Shown: piece after piece, positions 34,055 to 43,891 of the stretch
Layout of the letters: the number at the start of each line of letters is the position of its first letter
How positions within the stretch are numbered: the stretch's first letter is position 1
Assembly: GCF_016583565.1 (NCBI RefSeq)
Contig: NZ_NRRF01000010.1
Location: forward strand, 54,985 to 118,984
Origin: Thiocystis violacea
GTDB lineage: Bacteria > Pseudomonadota > Gammaproteobacteria > Chromatiales > Chromatiaceae
Direction: 5' to 3'
DNA length: 64,000 nt
The notes under the pieces: generated by a model
The model's database searches: none
Told to the model about the DNA's origin: nothing
What the model saw: the letters and a program-made list of their open reading frames with translations, nothing else
Translations under genes and position numbers: made by a program

Positions 34055-35566
34055 ATGCACCGCTCGAGCGGCATTCTGCTTCATCCGACCTCTCTGCCAG
34101 GTCCCCTCGGGATCGGCGACCTCGGACCTTCCGCGCGCCGGTTCGTCGATTTCCTTGCCGCCGCGGGGCAGGGGCTTTGGCAGATGCTCCCGCTCGGGCC
34201 GACGGGGTATCGCGACTCCCCCTACCAGTGCACCTCATCGTTCGCGGCGAATCCGCTCCTGATCAGCCTGGAGCTGCTGCGGGATCTGGGATGGCTCGCA
34301 GACGCGGATCTCGTGGCGCCGGACTTCCCGCAGGACTGGGTCGACTTCGGCGCCGTCGCACCCTGGAAATACGAGCGCCTGGCGCGCGCGATGGCCGGCT
34401 TCGACGCCCAGGCGGGGGAGGCCGAGCGCGCCGCCTTCGCGGAGTTCTGCGAGACGCATGGCTTCTGGCTGGACGACTACGCCCTCTACTTCGCGCTCAA
34501 GACGCACCACGACCTGCGCCCCTGGACCGACTGGGCACCCGAACTCGCGCAACGCGATCCCCGCGCCTTGGTCGAGTGGTCGCAAGGCCATCAGGAGGAG
34601 CTGCGGCTGCAGCGCTTCATTCAGTTCGTCTTCTACCGGCAGTGGGCGGATCTGCGCGCCTATGCGCGCTCCCGCGGCGTTCGGCTGATCGGGGACATGC
34701 CCATCTTCGTCGCCCATGACTCCAGCGAGGTCTGGACGCATCCCGAGTGGTTCGATCTGGACGCGCAGGGCTGCCCGCGCTCGATCGCCGGGGTGCCGCC
34801 GGACTATTTCAGCAGCACCGGCCAGCGCTGGGGCAACCCCTTGTATCTGTGGTCGAAGCTCGCGGAGGATGGCTACAGCTTCTGGGTCGAGCGGCTGCGA
34901 CGGATCCTGGAGATGGTCGACGTGGTACGGATCGACCACTTCCGCGGCTTTGCCGCCTATTGGGAGATCCCCGCCACCGAAGAGACGGCCATCAACGGTC
35001 ACTGGGTTCCCGGGCCGGGCATGGCGCTGTTCGAGGCGCTGCGCGCGGCGCTCGGCGATGACCTGCCGCTGATCGCGGAGGATCTCGGCGTCATCACCGA
35101 GGACGTCGAGGCCCTCAGAGACGCCCTCAAGCTGCCCGGGATGGCGGTGCTGCAGTTCGGTTTCGAGGACTTGGAAGACGGCTTCGGGCGCTCCGCCTTC
35201 CTGCCGCACAACCACCGCCAGCGGCTCGCCGTCTACACCGGAACCCATGACAACAATACCTCGCTCGGCTGGTGGGAGGCTCGGCAAGAGGATCTGCGAC
35301 GCAACATCGGCCTCTACCTCAACAGCGACACAAGCGAGATCCACTGGGACTTCATCCGTGCCGCGCTCGGCTCCAGCGCGGCCATGGCGCTCTTCCCGAT
35401 GCAGGATCTCCTGGGGCTAGGCGCGGATGCCTGCATGAACCGCCCCGGCACGCAGGAAGGCAACTGGGTGTGGCGTTACCGAGCGGACATGCTTGAGGAG
35501 AGCGCCGCCGAGAGGCTGCACGCCATGAGTCGGCTCTACGGTCGATTGCCCTATCCGGCGTCTTGA
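34055..35566 (+). CDS. malQ: 4-alpha-glucanotransferase (amylomaltase, GH77)
   Basis: Cytoplasmic enzyme that transfers maltodextrin segments between alpha-1,4-glucans in glycogen or maltose metabolism. GGAGG ten bases upstream selects the ATG giving MHRSSGILLHPTSLPGPLGI, for 503 residues. GH77 signatures: GDMPIFVAHDSSEVW, the nucleophile region VVRIDHFRGFAAYWEIP, the acid/base region LIAEDLGVIT and YTGTHDNNTSLGWW. A longer in-frame start at 33929 adds an unrelated segment. No glycogen genes are adjacent. Confidence 0.93.
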   Translation: MHRSSGILLHPTSLPGPLGIGDLGPSARRFVDFLAAAGQGLWQMLPLGPTGYRDSPYQCTSSFAANPLLISLELLRDLGWLADADLVAPDFPQDWVDFGAVAPWKYERLARAMAGFDAQAGEAERAAFAEFCETHGFWLDDYALYFALKTHHDLRPWTDWAPELAQRDPRALVEWSQGHQEELRLQRFIQFVFYRQWADLRAYARSRGVRLIGDMPIFVAHDSSEVWTHPEWFDLDAQGCPRSIAGVPPDYFSSTGQRWGNPLYLWSKLAEDGYSFWVERLRRILEMVDVVRIDHFRGFAAYWEIPATEETAINGHWVPGPGMALFEALRAALGDDLPLIAEDLGVITEDVEALRDALKLPGMAVLQFGFEDLEDGFGRSAFLPHNHRQRLAVYTGTHDNNTSLGWWEARQEDLRRNIGLYLNSDTSEIHWDFIRAALGSSAAMALFPMQDLLGLGADACMNRPGTQEGNWVWRYRADMLEESAAERLHAMSRLYGRLPYPAS

Positions 35567-35698
35567 AGGCCGCGTGGGTCAGCCCTTGCCAGGATGGCGC
35601 ACGCAGCGCGAGCGAGGGTGTCTGGAATCCCTCGGGCGCCTGCGTTCCGCCCGGAGCGACTGATCATGACCCATCGGCCGCGGATGCGGCCGTCAGCT

Positions 35699-36625
35699 TC
35701 ATCGCTCCGCCGTCAGGTACGCGATCCAACCCGCATCCGGCTCTCCGGTCTCGGCCGGAACGAAGTGGCCGTCCGGTTCGTCGTCCTCATCCCAGCCTTG
35801 CCAGTAGATCAGAATCCTCGAGAATCCTGCCTCCATCAGGATCTCGCGCACCTCTGGCAGTGTCCATAGGCGCCAGTCGTAGCTGAAGGCGCGCTCCAGG
35901 CTGGAGCCATCGTCGAAGCGGAAGTGGATGTGGCAGAGCAGGCGCCCGGAGATGGGGTCGTAGGCGGCTTGCTCCCAAACGTAGCTGAACTCCCCGCCAT
36001 CCGGATCGCTGACCCGCCGTGTCTCGCTCAGGACGCGGAAGGCGTCATAGCCGCCGTAGGCATCGAGGAACAGCACGCCGTCATCGGTCAAGGATTCGCG
36101 CACCTGCTGGAAGTAGCGCAGCATCGTGGTGCGATCACGCAAGAGCCAGTAGCTGAAGTTCATCGCGAGCACGATCTCGGCCCGCCGATCCTGTGGCGCA
36201 AGCACGTCCGCGTGCATCAGCGCGACGCGCGCGCGGGCATGCTCCGTCAGTGCCGCGAGGTGATGCGCTTGGCCCCACGCCAGCACCTCGGCGTCCAGGT
36301 CCAGCCCCCAGGCACGGTTCGACCGGCGTTTGCGCACCCATTCGCAGCAAACCGCGCCGGTCCCGCAAAAATCCTCGCGCAAGAGGCGCGCGCCGCGGCC
36401 ACGCAGCATGCGGAATGTCCGGTCGACGAAATCGACCTCGGCGGCGGGATTCTGGACCGCGAGTTCATAGAGGCGATGGCGGTCCGCCCGATCGGCGGCC
36501 GACGGCCCCTGGGTTTTACGGCGTGGCGACACGGTGATTGCATTCCGGCTGACGGATTTTCGAGTCGGACTATTATGCGGTCCGCGCGCGCTCGAGGTTG
36601 GATTTGAAACCCGCGTCCAGTTCAT
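35699..36625 (-). CDS. class I SAM-dependent methyltransferase
   Basis: Motif I is LREDFCGTGAVCCEWV, followed by the acidic loop GLDLDAEVLAWG, an Asp-containing motif II (ALMHADVLAP) and LAMNFSYWLL. 308 residues from an ATG preceded by GCGGAAAG. The first 44 residues are Arg/Ser-rich and unlike the family, so a GTG at 36532 (277 residues) may be the true start. The substrate is unknown. The gene is convergent with malQ. Confidence 0.75.
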   Translation of the reverse strand: MNWTRVSNPTSSARGPHNSPTRKSVSRNAITVSPRRKTQGPSAADRADRHRLYELAVQNPAAEVDFVDRTFRMLRGRGARLLREDFCGTGAVCCEWVRKRRSNRAWGLDLDAEVLAWGQAHHLAALTEHARARVALMHADVLAPQDRRAEIVLAMNFSYWLLRDRTTMLRYFQQVRESLTDDGVLFLDAYGGYDAFRVLSETRRVSDPDGGEFSYVWEQAAYDPISGRLLCHIHFRFDDGSSLERAFSYDWRLWTLPEVREILMEAGFSRILIYWQGWDEDDEPDGHFVPAETGEPDAGWIAYLTAER

Positions 36626-36725
36626 GTATCTTTCCGCGCTCTTGAACGACAGGAAAGATCGTCAGCGGGGCGCTCACCGATTCACGGTGCGTCAAATTGA
36701 GCTGAGATCGACCCTCGTCAATCCC

Positions 36726-36816
36726 GGAGAGGTGTCCGAGTGGCTTAAGGAGCACGCCTGGAAAGTGTGTATAGGTTAATAGCCTATCGAGGGTTCGAAT
36801 CCCTCCCTCTCCGCCA
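36726..36816 (+). tRNA. tRNA-Ser(GGA)
   Basis: Acceptor GGAGAGG pairs with CCTCTCC. The anticodon stem CACGC/GTGTG holds the loop CTGGAAA with anticodon GGA. A long class-II variable arm (ATAGGTTAATAGCCTAT) and T-arm GAGGG-TTCGAAT-CCCTC follow, ending GCCA with encoded CCA. 91 nt. Confidence 0.95.
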
Positions 36817-36934
36817 CACAGCGCGTCTCCCGCATGCTCGAATTCTCCCGTCTGTCCGCTGGGCTAGCTGGCCCGCAGACCCGCCTCTTCATCTCCGCCC
36901 CGACGCCTGCAGGATCCAGTCTGGGTCGTGACCG

Positions 36935-37600
36935 ATGACACTTGAGCACTTCGATCCCCAATGTCGCCGTTGTCCGCGCCTCACGGCTCACTTGTCCGCC
37001 GTGCGCGCTGCCTATCCGACCTATCATGCAGCTCCGGTCGCGCCTTTCGGTGCGCAGGGCGCGCGCCTGCTGATCGTCGGCCTTGCGCCAGGGATGCATG
37101 GCGCCAACGCGACAGGGCGGCCCTTCACCGGCGACCACGCCGGGATCCTGCTCTACGAAACGCTCCACCGATTCGGCTTCGGTAGCCGCGCGGTCTCGAC
37201 CGCGCTGGATGACGGCCTGACCTTGAGGGATTGCCGAATCACCAATGCGGTGAAGTGTCTGCCGCCCGCCAACAAGCCGACGACGCACGAGATTCGCGCC
37301 TGTAATGGTTTTCTCGCGGCCGAGCTGGCGCAGTTGCCGCCGCACGCCGTGGTGGTTGCGCTCGGGCGCATTGCGCACACCGCCGTGCTGCGCGCCCTGG
37401 GGTTGCGGCAAGCCGCGTTCAGCTTTGCGCACGGCGCGGAGCATCGCCTGCCCGCTGGCGGGGTCTTGATCGACTCCTATCACTGCAGCCGCTACAACAC
37501 GCAGACTGGCCGCCTGACGGCGTCCATGTTCCATGCCGTCTTCAGCCGGGCTCATAGCCTCTTGAGCGCTGTCGACGCGGCGGGCGTCGCGGCGGAATGA
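36935..37600 (+). CDS. family 5 uracil-DNA glycosylase
   Basis: Removes uracil (and often hypoxanthine or other deaminated bases) from DNA to start base-excision repair. CxxC near residue 10, KCLPP and a later Cys (RACNGF) are candidate Fe-S ligands. VGLAPGMHGANATGRPFTGD is the active-site motif 1 region, and DSYHCSRYNTQTGRLT the C-terminal His motif. 221 residues. Its stop overlaps the uvrC start by 4 nt, so the two repair genes are probably co-translated. Confidence 0.88.
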   Translation: MTLEHFDPQCRRCPRLTAHLSAVRAAYPTYHAAPVAPFGAQGARLLIVGLAPGMHGANATGRPFTGDHAGILLYETLHRFGFGSRAVSTALDDGLTLRDCRITNAVKCLPPANKPTTHEIRACNGFLAAELAQLPPHAVVVALGRIAHTAVLRALGLRQAAFSFAHGAEHRLPAGGVLIDSYHCSRYNTQTGRLTASMFHAVFSRAHSLLSAVDAAGVAAE

Positions 37601-39420
37601 CGGACCAGGATCCGCGTCAGCTGCTGAAGGGCATGCCGCAGTCGCCCGGCGTCTACCGCATGGTGGATGAGGACGGGACCGTGCTCTATGTCGGCAAGGC
37701 GAAGAACCTCAAGCGGCGGGTCGGCAGCTACTTCGGCCGCTCGCTCAACGGTCGTCTCCAGCTCATGGTGAGCCAGATCGCCGACATCGAGGTGACGGTG
37801 ACGCGCACCGAGGGTGAGGCGCTGCTGCTCGAAAGCAATCTCATCAAGTTGCTGCGACCGCGCTTCAACGTGCTGCTGCGCGACGATAAGAGCTATCCGT
37901 ACATCTATCTGACCACTCAGGACGATTATCCCCGGCTGGCCTTCTATCGCGGCTCGCGCAAGGGGCCCGGGCGTTTCTTCGGGCCCTATCCCAGCGCCTG
38001 GGCCGTGCGCGAGACCCTGCAGCTGCTGCAGAAGCTCTTTCCAGTGCGCCAGTGCGAAGACAGCTTCTTCCGCAACCGGTCGCGGCCCTGTCTGCAGTAT
38101 CAGATCAAGCGCTGCAGCGGGCCTTGCGTCGGACTGATTTCCCCGGAGCACTACCTCGAGGACGTCGCCCACAGCATCAAGTTTCTCGAAGGACGCACCG
38201 ACGAGGTCGTCAGCGAGCTGGCGGCTGGCATGGAGCAGGCGTCCGCCGCGCTGGAGTTCGAGCGTGCGGCGGTGCTGCGCGATCAGATCTCGACGCTCGT
38301 GCGCATTCAGCAGCGCCAGTATGTGAACGGGGAGGGCGGCGATCTCGACATCATTGCCTGCGCGCAGGAGGCCGGCGTCAACTGCGTTCAGGTCTTCTTC
38401 GTGCGGGGCGGGCGCAACCTCGGCAACAAGGCCTTCTTCCCGCAGGCGCCGGACGATACGGAGGCCGCCGCGCTCATGGCCGGCTTCCTGGCCCAGTTCT
38501 ACGTGGACAAGCTCATTCCGTCGGAGCTGATCGTCAGCGTCGAGCCCGATGACCTGGAGCTGCTCGAAACGGCCTTCTCCGAGCAGGCCGGACGCCGCGT
38601 GCAGATTCGCGGCAGCGTGCGGAGCGAGCGGGCGCGCTGGCTGGACATGGCGCTGGACAATGCGCGGATCGCGCTCAAGTCGCGCCTGGGGAGCCAAGCC
38701 GGCTATGCCCGTCGTCTCGAGGCGCTGCGGGATGCCTTGGACCTCGAGGAGCTGCCATCGCGCATGGAGTGCTTCGACATCAGCCACACGGGCGGGGAGC
38801 GCACCGTGGCATCCTGCGTCGTTTTCGATGTGGAAGGGCCGCGCAAGTCGGACTATCGGCGTTTCAATATCGACGACATCACGCCCGGAGACGACTACGC
38901 CGCCCTGCATCAGGCGCTGACACGCCGCTATACCCGGGTGAAGCGGGGCGAGTATCCGATCCCGGACATCCTCTTCATCGACGGTGGGCGCGGTCAGATG
39001 GGGGCCGTTGCGGCCGCGCTCCAGGAGCTGGGCGTGACCGGCATGCTCCTGGTCGGCGTTTCGAAGGGGCCTGACCGACGTCCGGGAACCGAGCAGCTCT
39101 GGTTGTTGGGGCAGGGGGTGCCCGTTATACTACCGAGTGATTCGCCGGCCATGCATCTGATCGAGCAGGTGCGCGACGAAGCCCATCGCTTCGCAATCAC
39201 TGGTCACCGTCAGCGTCGCGCCAAGGCGCGAACGACGTCAGTGCTGGAAGAGATCAACGGGGTTGGACCCAAGCGCCGCCAGCGCCTTTTGAGGCAGTTC
39301 GGCGGGCTGCAAGGTCTGTCCCGCGCCGGGGTCGAGGAGATTGCTGGGGTCGATGGCATCAGCCGGCAGTTGGCCCAGCATATCTACGATGCCTTTCACC
39401 AAGACGTCTCGGGATCCTGA
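37597..39420 (+). CDS. uvrC: excinuclease ABC subunit C
   Basis: Nucleotide-excision repair endonuclease that makes both incisions with UvrB. The GIY-YIG domain starts at residue about 16 (GVYRMVDEDGTVLYVGKAKN). A UVR motif (ELAAGMEQASAALEFERAA) follows, then the RNase H-like domain (FDISHTGGERTVASCVVFD, FIDGGRGQM) and C-terminal helix-hairpin-helix repeats (INGVGPKRRQRLL). 607 residues (E. coli 610). pgsA follows after 4 nt, as in many gammaproteobacteria. Confidence 0.97.
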   Translation: MTDQDPRQLLKGMPQSPGVYRMVDEDGTVLYVGKAKNLKRRVGSYFGRSLNGRLQLMVSQIADIEVTVTRTEGEALLLESNLIKLLRPRFNVLLRDDKSYPYIYLTTQDDYPRLAFYRGSRKGPGRFFGPYPSAWAVRETLQLLQKLFPVRQCEDSFFRNRSRPCLQYQIKRCSGPCVGLISPEHYLEDVAHSIKFLEGRTDEVVSELAAGMEQASAALEFERAAVLRDQISTLVRIQQRQYVNGEGGDLDIIACAQEAGVNCVQVFFVRGGRNLGNKAFFPQAPDDTEAAALMAGFLAQFYVDKLIPSELIVSVEPDDLELLETAFSEQAGRRVQIRGSVRSERARWLDMALDNARIALKSRLGSQAGYARRLEALRDALDLEELPSRMECFDISHTGGERTVASCVVFDVEGPRKSDYRRFNIDDITPGDDYAALHQALTRRYTRVKRGEYPIPDILFIDGGRGQMGAVAAALQELGVTGMLLVGVSKGPDRRPGTEQLWLLGQGVPVILPSDSPAMHLIEQVRDEAHRFAITGHRQRRAKARTTSVLEEINGVGPKRRQRLLRQFGGLQGLSRAGVEEIAGVDGISRQLAQHIYDAFHQDVSGS

Positions 39421-39424
39421 AGCG

Positions 39425-40006
39425 ATGTGGAACCTGCCGAATATCCTCACGATGCTGCGTATCGTGCTCATTCCCGTTTTCGTCGCCGTCTTTTACGTCG
39501 AGGAACCTTGGGCGCCTTATGCGGCGGCAGCGGTGTTCGGCGCCGCCGCGCTGACGGATTGGCTCGATGGCTATCTGGCGCGTCGCCTGGGGCAGACATC
39601 GCCACTGGGTGCCTTTCTCGATCCCGTCGCCGACAAGCTGATGGTGGCCGTCGCCCTGGTGGTCCTGCTGCAGGCCGATCCGCGTATTTTGATCGCGCTG
39701 CCCGTCATGGTCATCATCGGTCGAGAGATCACGGTCTCGGCGCTGCGCGAGTGGATGGCGGAGATTGGTGCCCGCGCCGCTGTCGCGGTCTCCAATCTCG
39801 GTAAGATCAAGACAACCGCGCAGATGATCTCCATCGTTCTGCTGATCCTCAGGGATTCCGTCTTTGGCCCCTGGGTCTACGGTATCGGTATCGTGCTGCT
39901 CTACGTCGCGGCCATCCTGACGCTCTGGTCCATGGTGCTCTATATGATGGCGGCCTGGCCGAGTCTCTCCGGCAAGGCTGACGAGAACGCCATCGCATCA
40001 CGGTGA
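39425..40006 (+). CDS. pgsA: CDP-diacylglycerol-glycerol-3-phosphate 3-phosphatidyltransferase
   Basis: Inner-membrane enzyme making phosphatidylglycerol-phosphate, the first step to PG and cardiolipin. The CDP-alcohol transferase motif DG..AR...G...D...D is complete in DWLDGYLARRLGQTSPLG and FLDPVADK. The start MWNLPNILTMLRI just after uvrC gives 193 residues with about five hydrophobic segments. Confidence 0.93.
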   Translation: MWNLPNILTMLRIVLIPVFVAVFYVEEPWAPYAAAAVFGAAALTDWLDGYLARRLGQTSPLGAFLDPVADKLMVAVALVVLLQADPRILIALPVMVIIGREITVSALREWMAEIGARAAVAVSNLGKIKTTAQMISIVLLILRDSVFGPWVYGIGIVLLYVAAILTLWSMVLYMMAAWPSLSGKADENAIASR

Positions 40007-40013
40007 AAAATGC

Positions 40014-40041
40014 TTGACAAGCGAAAATAGGCCGCTATAAT
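40014..40041 (+). promoter_or_regulatory. consensus sigma70 promoter of tRNA-Gly
   Basis: TTGACA (40014-40019), 16 bp, TATAAT (40036-40041), 12 nt before the tRNA. Both boxes are perfect consensus. GCCGC (40031-40035) and GCGGC (40044-40048) form an inverted repeat around the -10 box. The -35 begins 8 nt after the pgsA stop. Confidence 0.9.
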
Positions 40042-40053
40042 AGGCGGCTGTTA

Positions 40054-40129
<76 letters not shown>

Positions 40130-40135
40130 AATTTC

Positions 40136-40165
40136 AAAACGGCGACCACTTCGGTCGCTGTTTTT
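40136..40165 (+). terminator. rho-independent terminator after tRNA-Gly
   Basis: GCGACC (40142-40147), loop ACTTC, GGTCGC (40153-40158), extended by a wobble pair and A-T pairs, then a TGTTTTT run. It ends the tRNA-Gly transcript. Confidence 0.85.
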
Positions 40166-40318
40166 CGTTTCGGCAGGGGTCAATCCCTGCGTCTACTCCC
40201 TGCTCAGTCAATGCGCGCCAGCCCCTCGGCTGCTTCCGCTCAAATTGACCAACTGTCATACTGGGGTCATCGCCTTGAGCGTTTGACTCTTCCAAACTCT
40301 GCTCAGCATAGAGTGCTT

Positions 40319-42094
40319 ATGACAGCTTCCCCGTCTCTCGCGACATCGGATCATGGCTCGACCTCAGTGGGGGAGATCCGTGCTCAGTTCCCGATCCTCC
40401 AGGCGCGCGCGCACGGACGCCCTCTGGTGTATCTCGATAGCGCCGCCAGCACCCAGCAGCCGGAGGCGGTGATTCAGGCGGTCAGCGACTATCACCGTCT
40501 GCATCACGCCAACATCCATCGCGGCGTCTATCAGCTCTCCCAGACGGCGACGCGCATGTATGAAGAGGCGAGGGCGAGCGTGGCGCGTTTGCTCAACGCC
40601 GCGGAGCCGGCCGAGTGTCTCTTCACGCGCGGTACGACCGAGTCGATCAATCTCGTGGCGTCCACCTGGGGCCGGGCGACTCTGAGGCCTGGCGACGAGA
40701 TCATCCTCTCCGTCCTCGAGCACCACTCCAACATCGTCCCCTGGCAGCTGGTGGCAGAGGCGACGGGCGCCCGCATCAAGGTCATCCCCATGAACGACGC
40801 GGGTGAGCTCGACCTGGAGGCGTACAGGGCCTTGCTCTCGCCGCAGGTGCGGATGGTCGCGGTCAATCATGTTTCCAATGCGCTCGGGACCATCAATCCC
40901 GTGCGCGACATCATCGCCGAGGCCCACGCGGTTGGTGCCTTGGCGCTGATCGACGGGGCTCAGTGGGTGGCCCATGGGCCAACGGACGTGCAGGCCCTCG
41001 ACGCCGACTTCTATGCCTTTTCCGGCCACAAGCTCTACGGCCCGACCGGGATTGGGGTGCTTTACGGGAAGCGTCGCCTGCTCGATTGCATGCCGCCCTA
41101 CCAGGGCGGTGGCGATATGATCGAGCGTGTGACCTTCGCCAAGACGACCTACGCGGCGCTGCCGAACAAGTTCGAGGCCGGTACGCCCAACATCTCGGGC
41201 GCGGTCGGGCTGGGGGCGGCCATCGGATGGATCGAGGCACTTGGGTTGGATCGCGTCAGCGCCCACGAGCAGGCGCTGCTCCGCTACGCGACCGAGCGGC
41301 TGAGTCAGGTCGCGGGGCTGGAGATCAAGGGGCAGGCGGGCGCGAAGAGCGGCGTGGTGTCCTGGGTCATGAGGGATCCGCCGATCGCGACGCTCGATAT
41401 CGGGGTCCAGCTGGATCTGCGTGGCATCTGCATCCGCACGGGACACCACTGCTGTCAGCCGCTCATGGATCGGCTTGGCGTCACCTCGACGGCGCGGGCG
41501 TCCTTGGGGCTCTACAACGGGCGTGACGACATCGACCGCTTGGCCGAGGCGTTGACTGAGATCGTGGCGTCGGTTCGGACGCGCGTGTCGGCCTCTGTTT
41601 CGCCGATAACGCCCGCATCCGAGTCGCTGGCGGAGACGCAGGATCTGACGTATCCCGCTGCCGCGGCGCAGTCACCCGAGGCGGCCGCAGATGAGATCGC
41701 CGATCTCTTCGAGTTTCTGCCGGATTGGCCCATGCGCCATCAGCACATCATCGACCTCGGGGACAAACTGCCGGTGATGCCGGATTTCCTCAAGACGGCG
41801 GCGAATTCGGTCAGCGGCTGTCAGAGCACGGTCCATATCGCCGCGCGGCTCAAGCCCGGGACAGAGGATGTCATCGAGTTCCTGGCCGATAGTGACGCCA
41901 ACATCGTGCGCGGCCTCATCGCCTTGCTCCAGCAGCTCTACTCGGGTCAGCATGCCGCCGCGATCCTCGGTTTCGACGCAGAGGCCTACTTCACGCGGAT
42001 CGGTCTGGATCAGCACCTGAGCATGTCCCGCCGCAATGGGCTCGCCTCGATGGTGCAGCGGCTCCGGCATTTGGCGCAACGCTACGCGGGCTGA
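40319..42094 (+). CDS. sufS-sufE: cysteine desulfurase SufS fused to SufE
   Basis: 591 residues from the ATG at MTASPSLATSDHGSTSVGEI. Residues about 20-430 are SufS: HANIHRGVYQLSQ, EHHSNIVPW, PLP-lysine K238 in SGHKLYGPTG, and catalytic Cys378 in RTGHHCCQPLM. After a Ser/Ala/Glu-rich linker, residues about 460-591 are SufE, with sulfur-accepting Cys501 in SVSGCQST. SufS takes sulfur from cysteine and hands it to SufE for Fe-S assembly; here donor and acceptor are one chain. No other suf gene is adjacent. The start lacks a strong ribosome binding site. Confidence 0.9.
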   Translation: MTASPSLATSDHGSTSVGEIRAQFPILQARAHGRPLVYLDSAASTQQPEAVIQAVSDYHRLHHANIHRGVYQLSQTATRMYEEARASVARLLNAAEPAECLFTRGTTESINLVASTWGRATLRPGDEIILSVLEHHSNIVPWQLVAEATGARIKVIPMNDAGELDLEAYRALLSPQVRMVAVNHVSNALGTINPVRDIIAEAHAVGALALIDGAQWVAHGPTDVQALDADFYAFSGHKLYGPTGIGVLYGKRRLLDCMPPYQGGGDMIERVTFAKTTYAALPNKFEAGTPNISGAVGLGAAIGWIEALGLDRVSAHEQALLRYATERLSQVAGLEIKGQAGAKSGVVSWVMRDPPIATLDIGVQLDLRGICIRTGHHCCQPLMDRLGVTSTARASLGLYNGRDDIDRLAEALTEIVASVRTRVSASVSPITPASESLAETQDLTYPAAAAQSPEAAADEIADLFEFLPDWPMRHQHIIDLGDKLPVMPDFLKTAANSVSGCQSTVHIAARLKPGTEDVIEFLADSDANIVRGLIALLQQLYSGQHAAAILGFDAEAYFTRIGLDQHLSMSRRNGLASMVQRLRHLAQRYAG

Positions 42095-42387
42095 GCACGC
42101 CTGGCCTGGCGGCTTGGTCGCGGTTGGAATTCAGCGGCCGACTCTCGGGCGTGCCCTTCTGGCTCTGTCTTTCCGGCTCGCGGTCGATCGGTTGCGTCCG
42201 GGAGGCTGGCCAAGCGCGGGTTGGGCGTTGCGCGTGGAGCGCAGGCGGCGACCGTCGGCGCCTTCATATCATCCGCGCAGCTCGGTTTACGCGTCCCCAC
42301 GGTTGCGATCATCGAAGGACCCAATGATAATGCGCCGATTTTTCCGCCCTGAGGGCGGTGACACCGAAGCACGGGGCGAATCGCAGC

Positions 42388-43485
42388 ATGAAGATCGGAA
42401 TCCCTATGGAGACGCGCACGGGCGAGACGCGTGTCGCTTCGACGCCGGATGTCGTCAAGAAGCTGGTTGGGAAGGGGCTGGAGGTCGTGGTGCAGGCCGG
42501 GGCCGGTGTCCTGGCCGGTTATCCGGACGCTGAATATGCGCAGGCCGGCGCGCGGCTGGCCGATCGGGCCGGCGCCTATGATGTCGATCTCCTCCTGAAG
42601 GTCCGCCGGCCCGATGAGGCGGACGTCGAGGCGATGCGGCCCGGCGGGCTCTACATGGGGCTGCTGGAGTCCTGCGGCGAGGATCCGATCGTGGCGGCGA
42701 TGCTGGCCAAAGGGCTGCGGGTTCTGGGGTTGGAGCGCGTGCCACGGACCTCGCGTGCCCAATCCATGGACGTGCTCTCCTCGCAGAGCAACATCGCTGG
42801 CTATCGCGCGACGCTGGAGGCCGCGGCCCGCTACGGACGCTTCTTCCCCATGATGATGACCTCTGCTGGCTCCGCCAAGCCCGCGCGGGTGGTGGTGCTG
42901 GGTGCCGGCGTGGCCGGTCTGCAGGCGATCGCGACGGCGCGTCGGTTGGGTGCGGACGTCCATGCCTACGACGTTCGCCCCGAGACGCGCGAGCAGATCC
43001 TGTCGCTCGGCGCCAAGCCGATCGACCTCGACCTGGGCGAGAGCGGCGCCGGGGAGGGCGGCTATGCCAAGGAGCTGTCGGAAGAGGCCAAGGCGCGCCA
43101 GCGGGCGGCGCTGAGCGATGAGCTCGCCAAGGCCCATGTGATCATCACCACGGCGCTCATTCCCTGTCGGCCGGCACCCGTGCTCGTCACCGAGGAGGTC
43201 GTCCAGCGCATGCGTCCAGGCTCCGTGATCGTCGACCTGGCGGCGGCGAGCGGCGGCAACTGCCCGCTCACGGTCGTGGACGAGATCGTCGAGCGCCACG
43301 GCGTCACCATTGTCGGACTCACCGACTACCCGGCGTTGGTCCCCGCGGACGCGAGCGCCTTCTATGCCCGCAATCTGCTCAATCTCATCGAGATCATGAT
43401 CGAATCCGGCGAGGCTGGACCCGCGCTCAAGGATCTGGACGCCGACGACATCACGGCGGCCATGCTGGCGCGGCCCGCCGTCTGA
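42388..43485 (+). CDS. pntAa: NAD(P)+ transhydrogenase (Re/Si-specific) subunit alpha part 1
   Basis: Soluble NAD(H)-binding domain I of the proton-translocating transhydrogenase. It begins [40 protein letters not shown] is the Rossmann nucleotide loop. 365 residues, as usual when the alpha subunit is split. The ATG is preferred to one ten codons upstream. A CCGCCC/GGGCGG hairpin (42344-42358) lies just ahead; otherwise the 293-nt gap after sufS-sufE has no clear feature. Confidence 0.93.
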   Translation: MKIGIPMETRTGETRVASTPDVVKKLVGKGLEVVVQAGAGVLAGYPDAEYAQAGARLADRAGAYDVDLLLKVRRPDEADVEAMRPGGLYMGLLESCGEDPIVAAMLAKGLRVLGLERVPRTSRAQSMDVLSSQSNIAGYRATLEAAARYGRFFPMMMTSAGSAKPARVVVLGAGVAGLQAIATARRLGADVHAYDVRPETREQILSLGAKPIDLDLGESGAGEGGYAKELSEEAKARQRAALSDELAKAHVIITTALIPCRPAPVLVTEEVVQRMRPGSVIVDLAAASGGNCPLTVVDEIVERHGVTIVGLTDYPALVPADASAFYARNLLNLIEIMIESGEAGPALKDLDADDITAAMLARPAV

Positions 43486-43582
43486 TCGCGCCGCCGAGGC
43501 CGACATCCGAGCATTGCGCCGCGGTTCGCCGGGTCTTCCCGGCGCGCGGCGCGCACATCACATCCATTCAGGAGCCACGCAC

Positions 43583-43879
43583 ATGCCCGAGGCACTCGAT
43601 CCCTCGCTCGTTGCTTTGTACGTCTTCGTCCTTGCCTGCTTCATCGGCTATTGGGTGATCTGGGGCGTGACGCCCTCGCTGCACACCCCCTTGGTCGCCC
43701 TGACCAACGCCATTTCCGGCATCGTGCTGGTCGGCGCGCTGCTGGTCGCGGGCGACCCGGAGTCTGGAATTCTGGTTCAGCTCATCGGATTCGTGGCGGT
43801 CTTGCTGGCCTCCATCAACGTCTTCGGTGGCTTCCTGGTGACCCACCGCATGCTCTCCATGTTCAAGAAGAAGAAATAA
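43583..43879 (+). CDS. pntAb: NAD(P)+ transhydrogenase subunit alpha part 2
   Basis: Membrane part of the split alpha subunit: 98 residues with three transmembrane helices ([49 protein letters not shown]). GGAGCCACGCAC precedes the ATG. Conserved [18 protein letters not shown] matches the PntA domain II. It sits 12 nt before pntB. Confidence 0.93.
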   Translation: MPEALDPSLVALYVFVLACFIGYWVIWGVTPSLHTPLVALTNAISGIVLVGALLVAGDPESGILVQLIGFVAVLLASINVFGGFLVTHRMLSMFKKKK

Positions 43880-43891
43880 GGACGGCCATCG

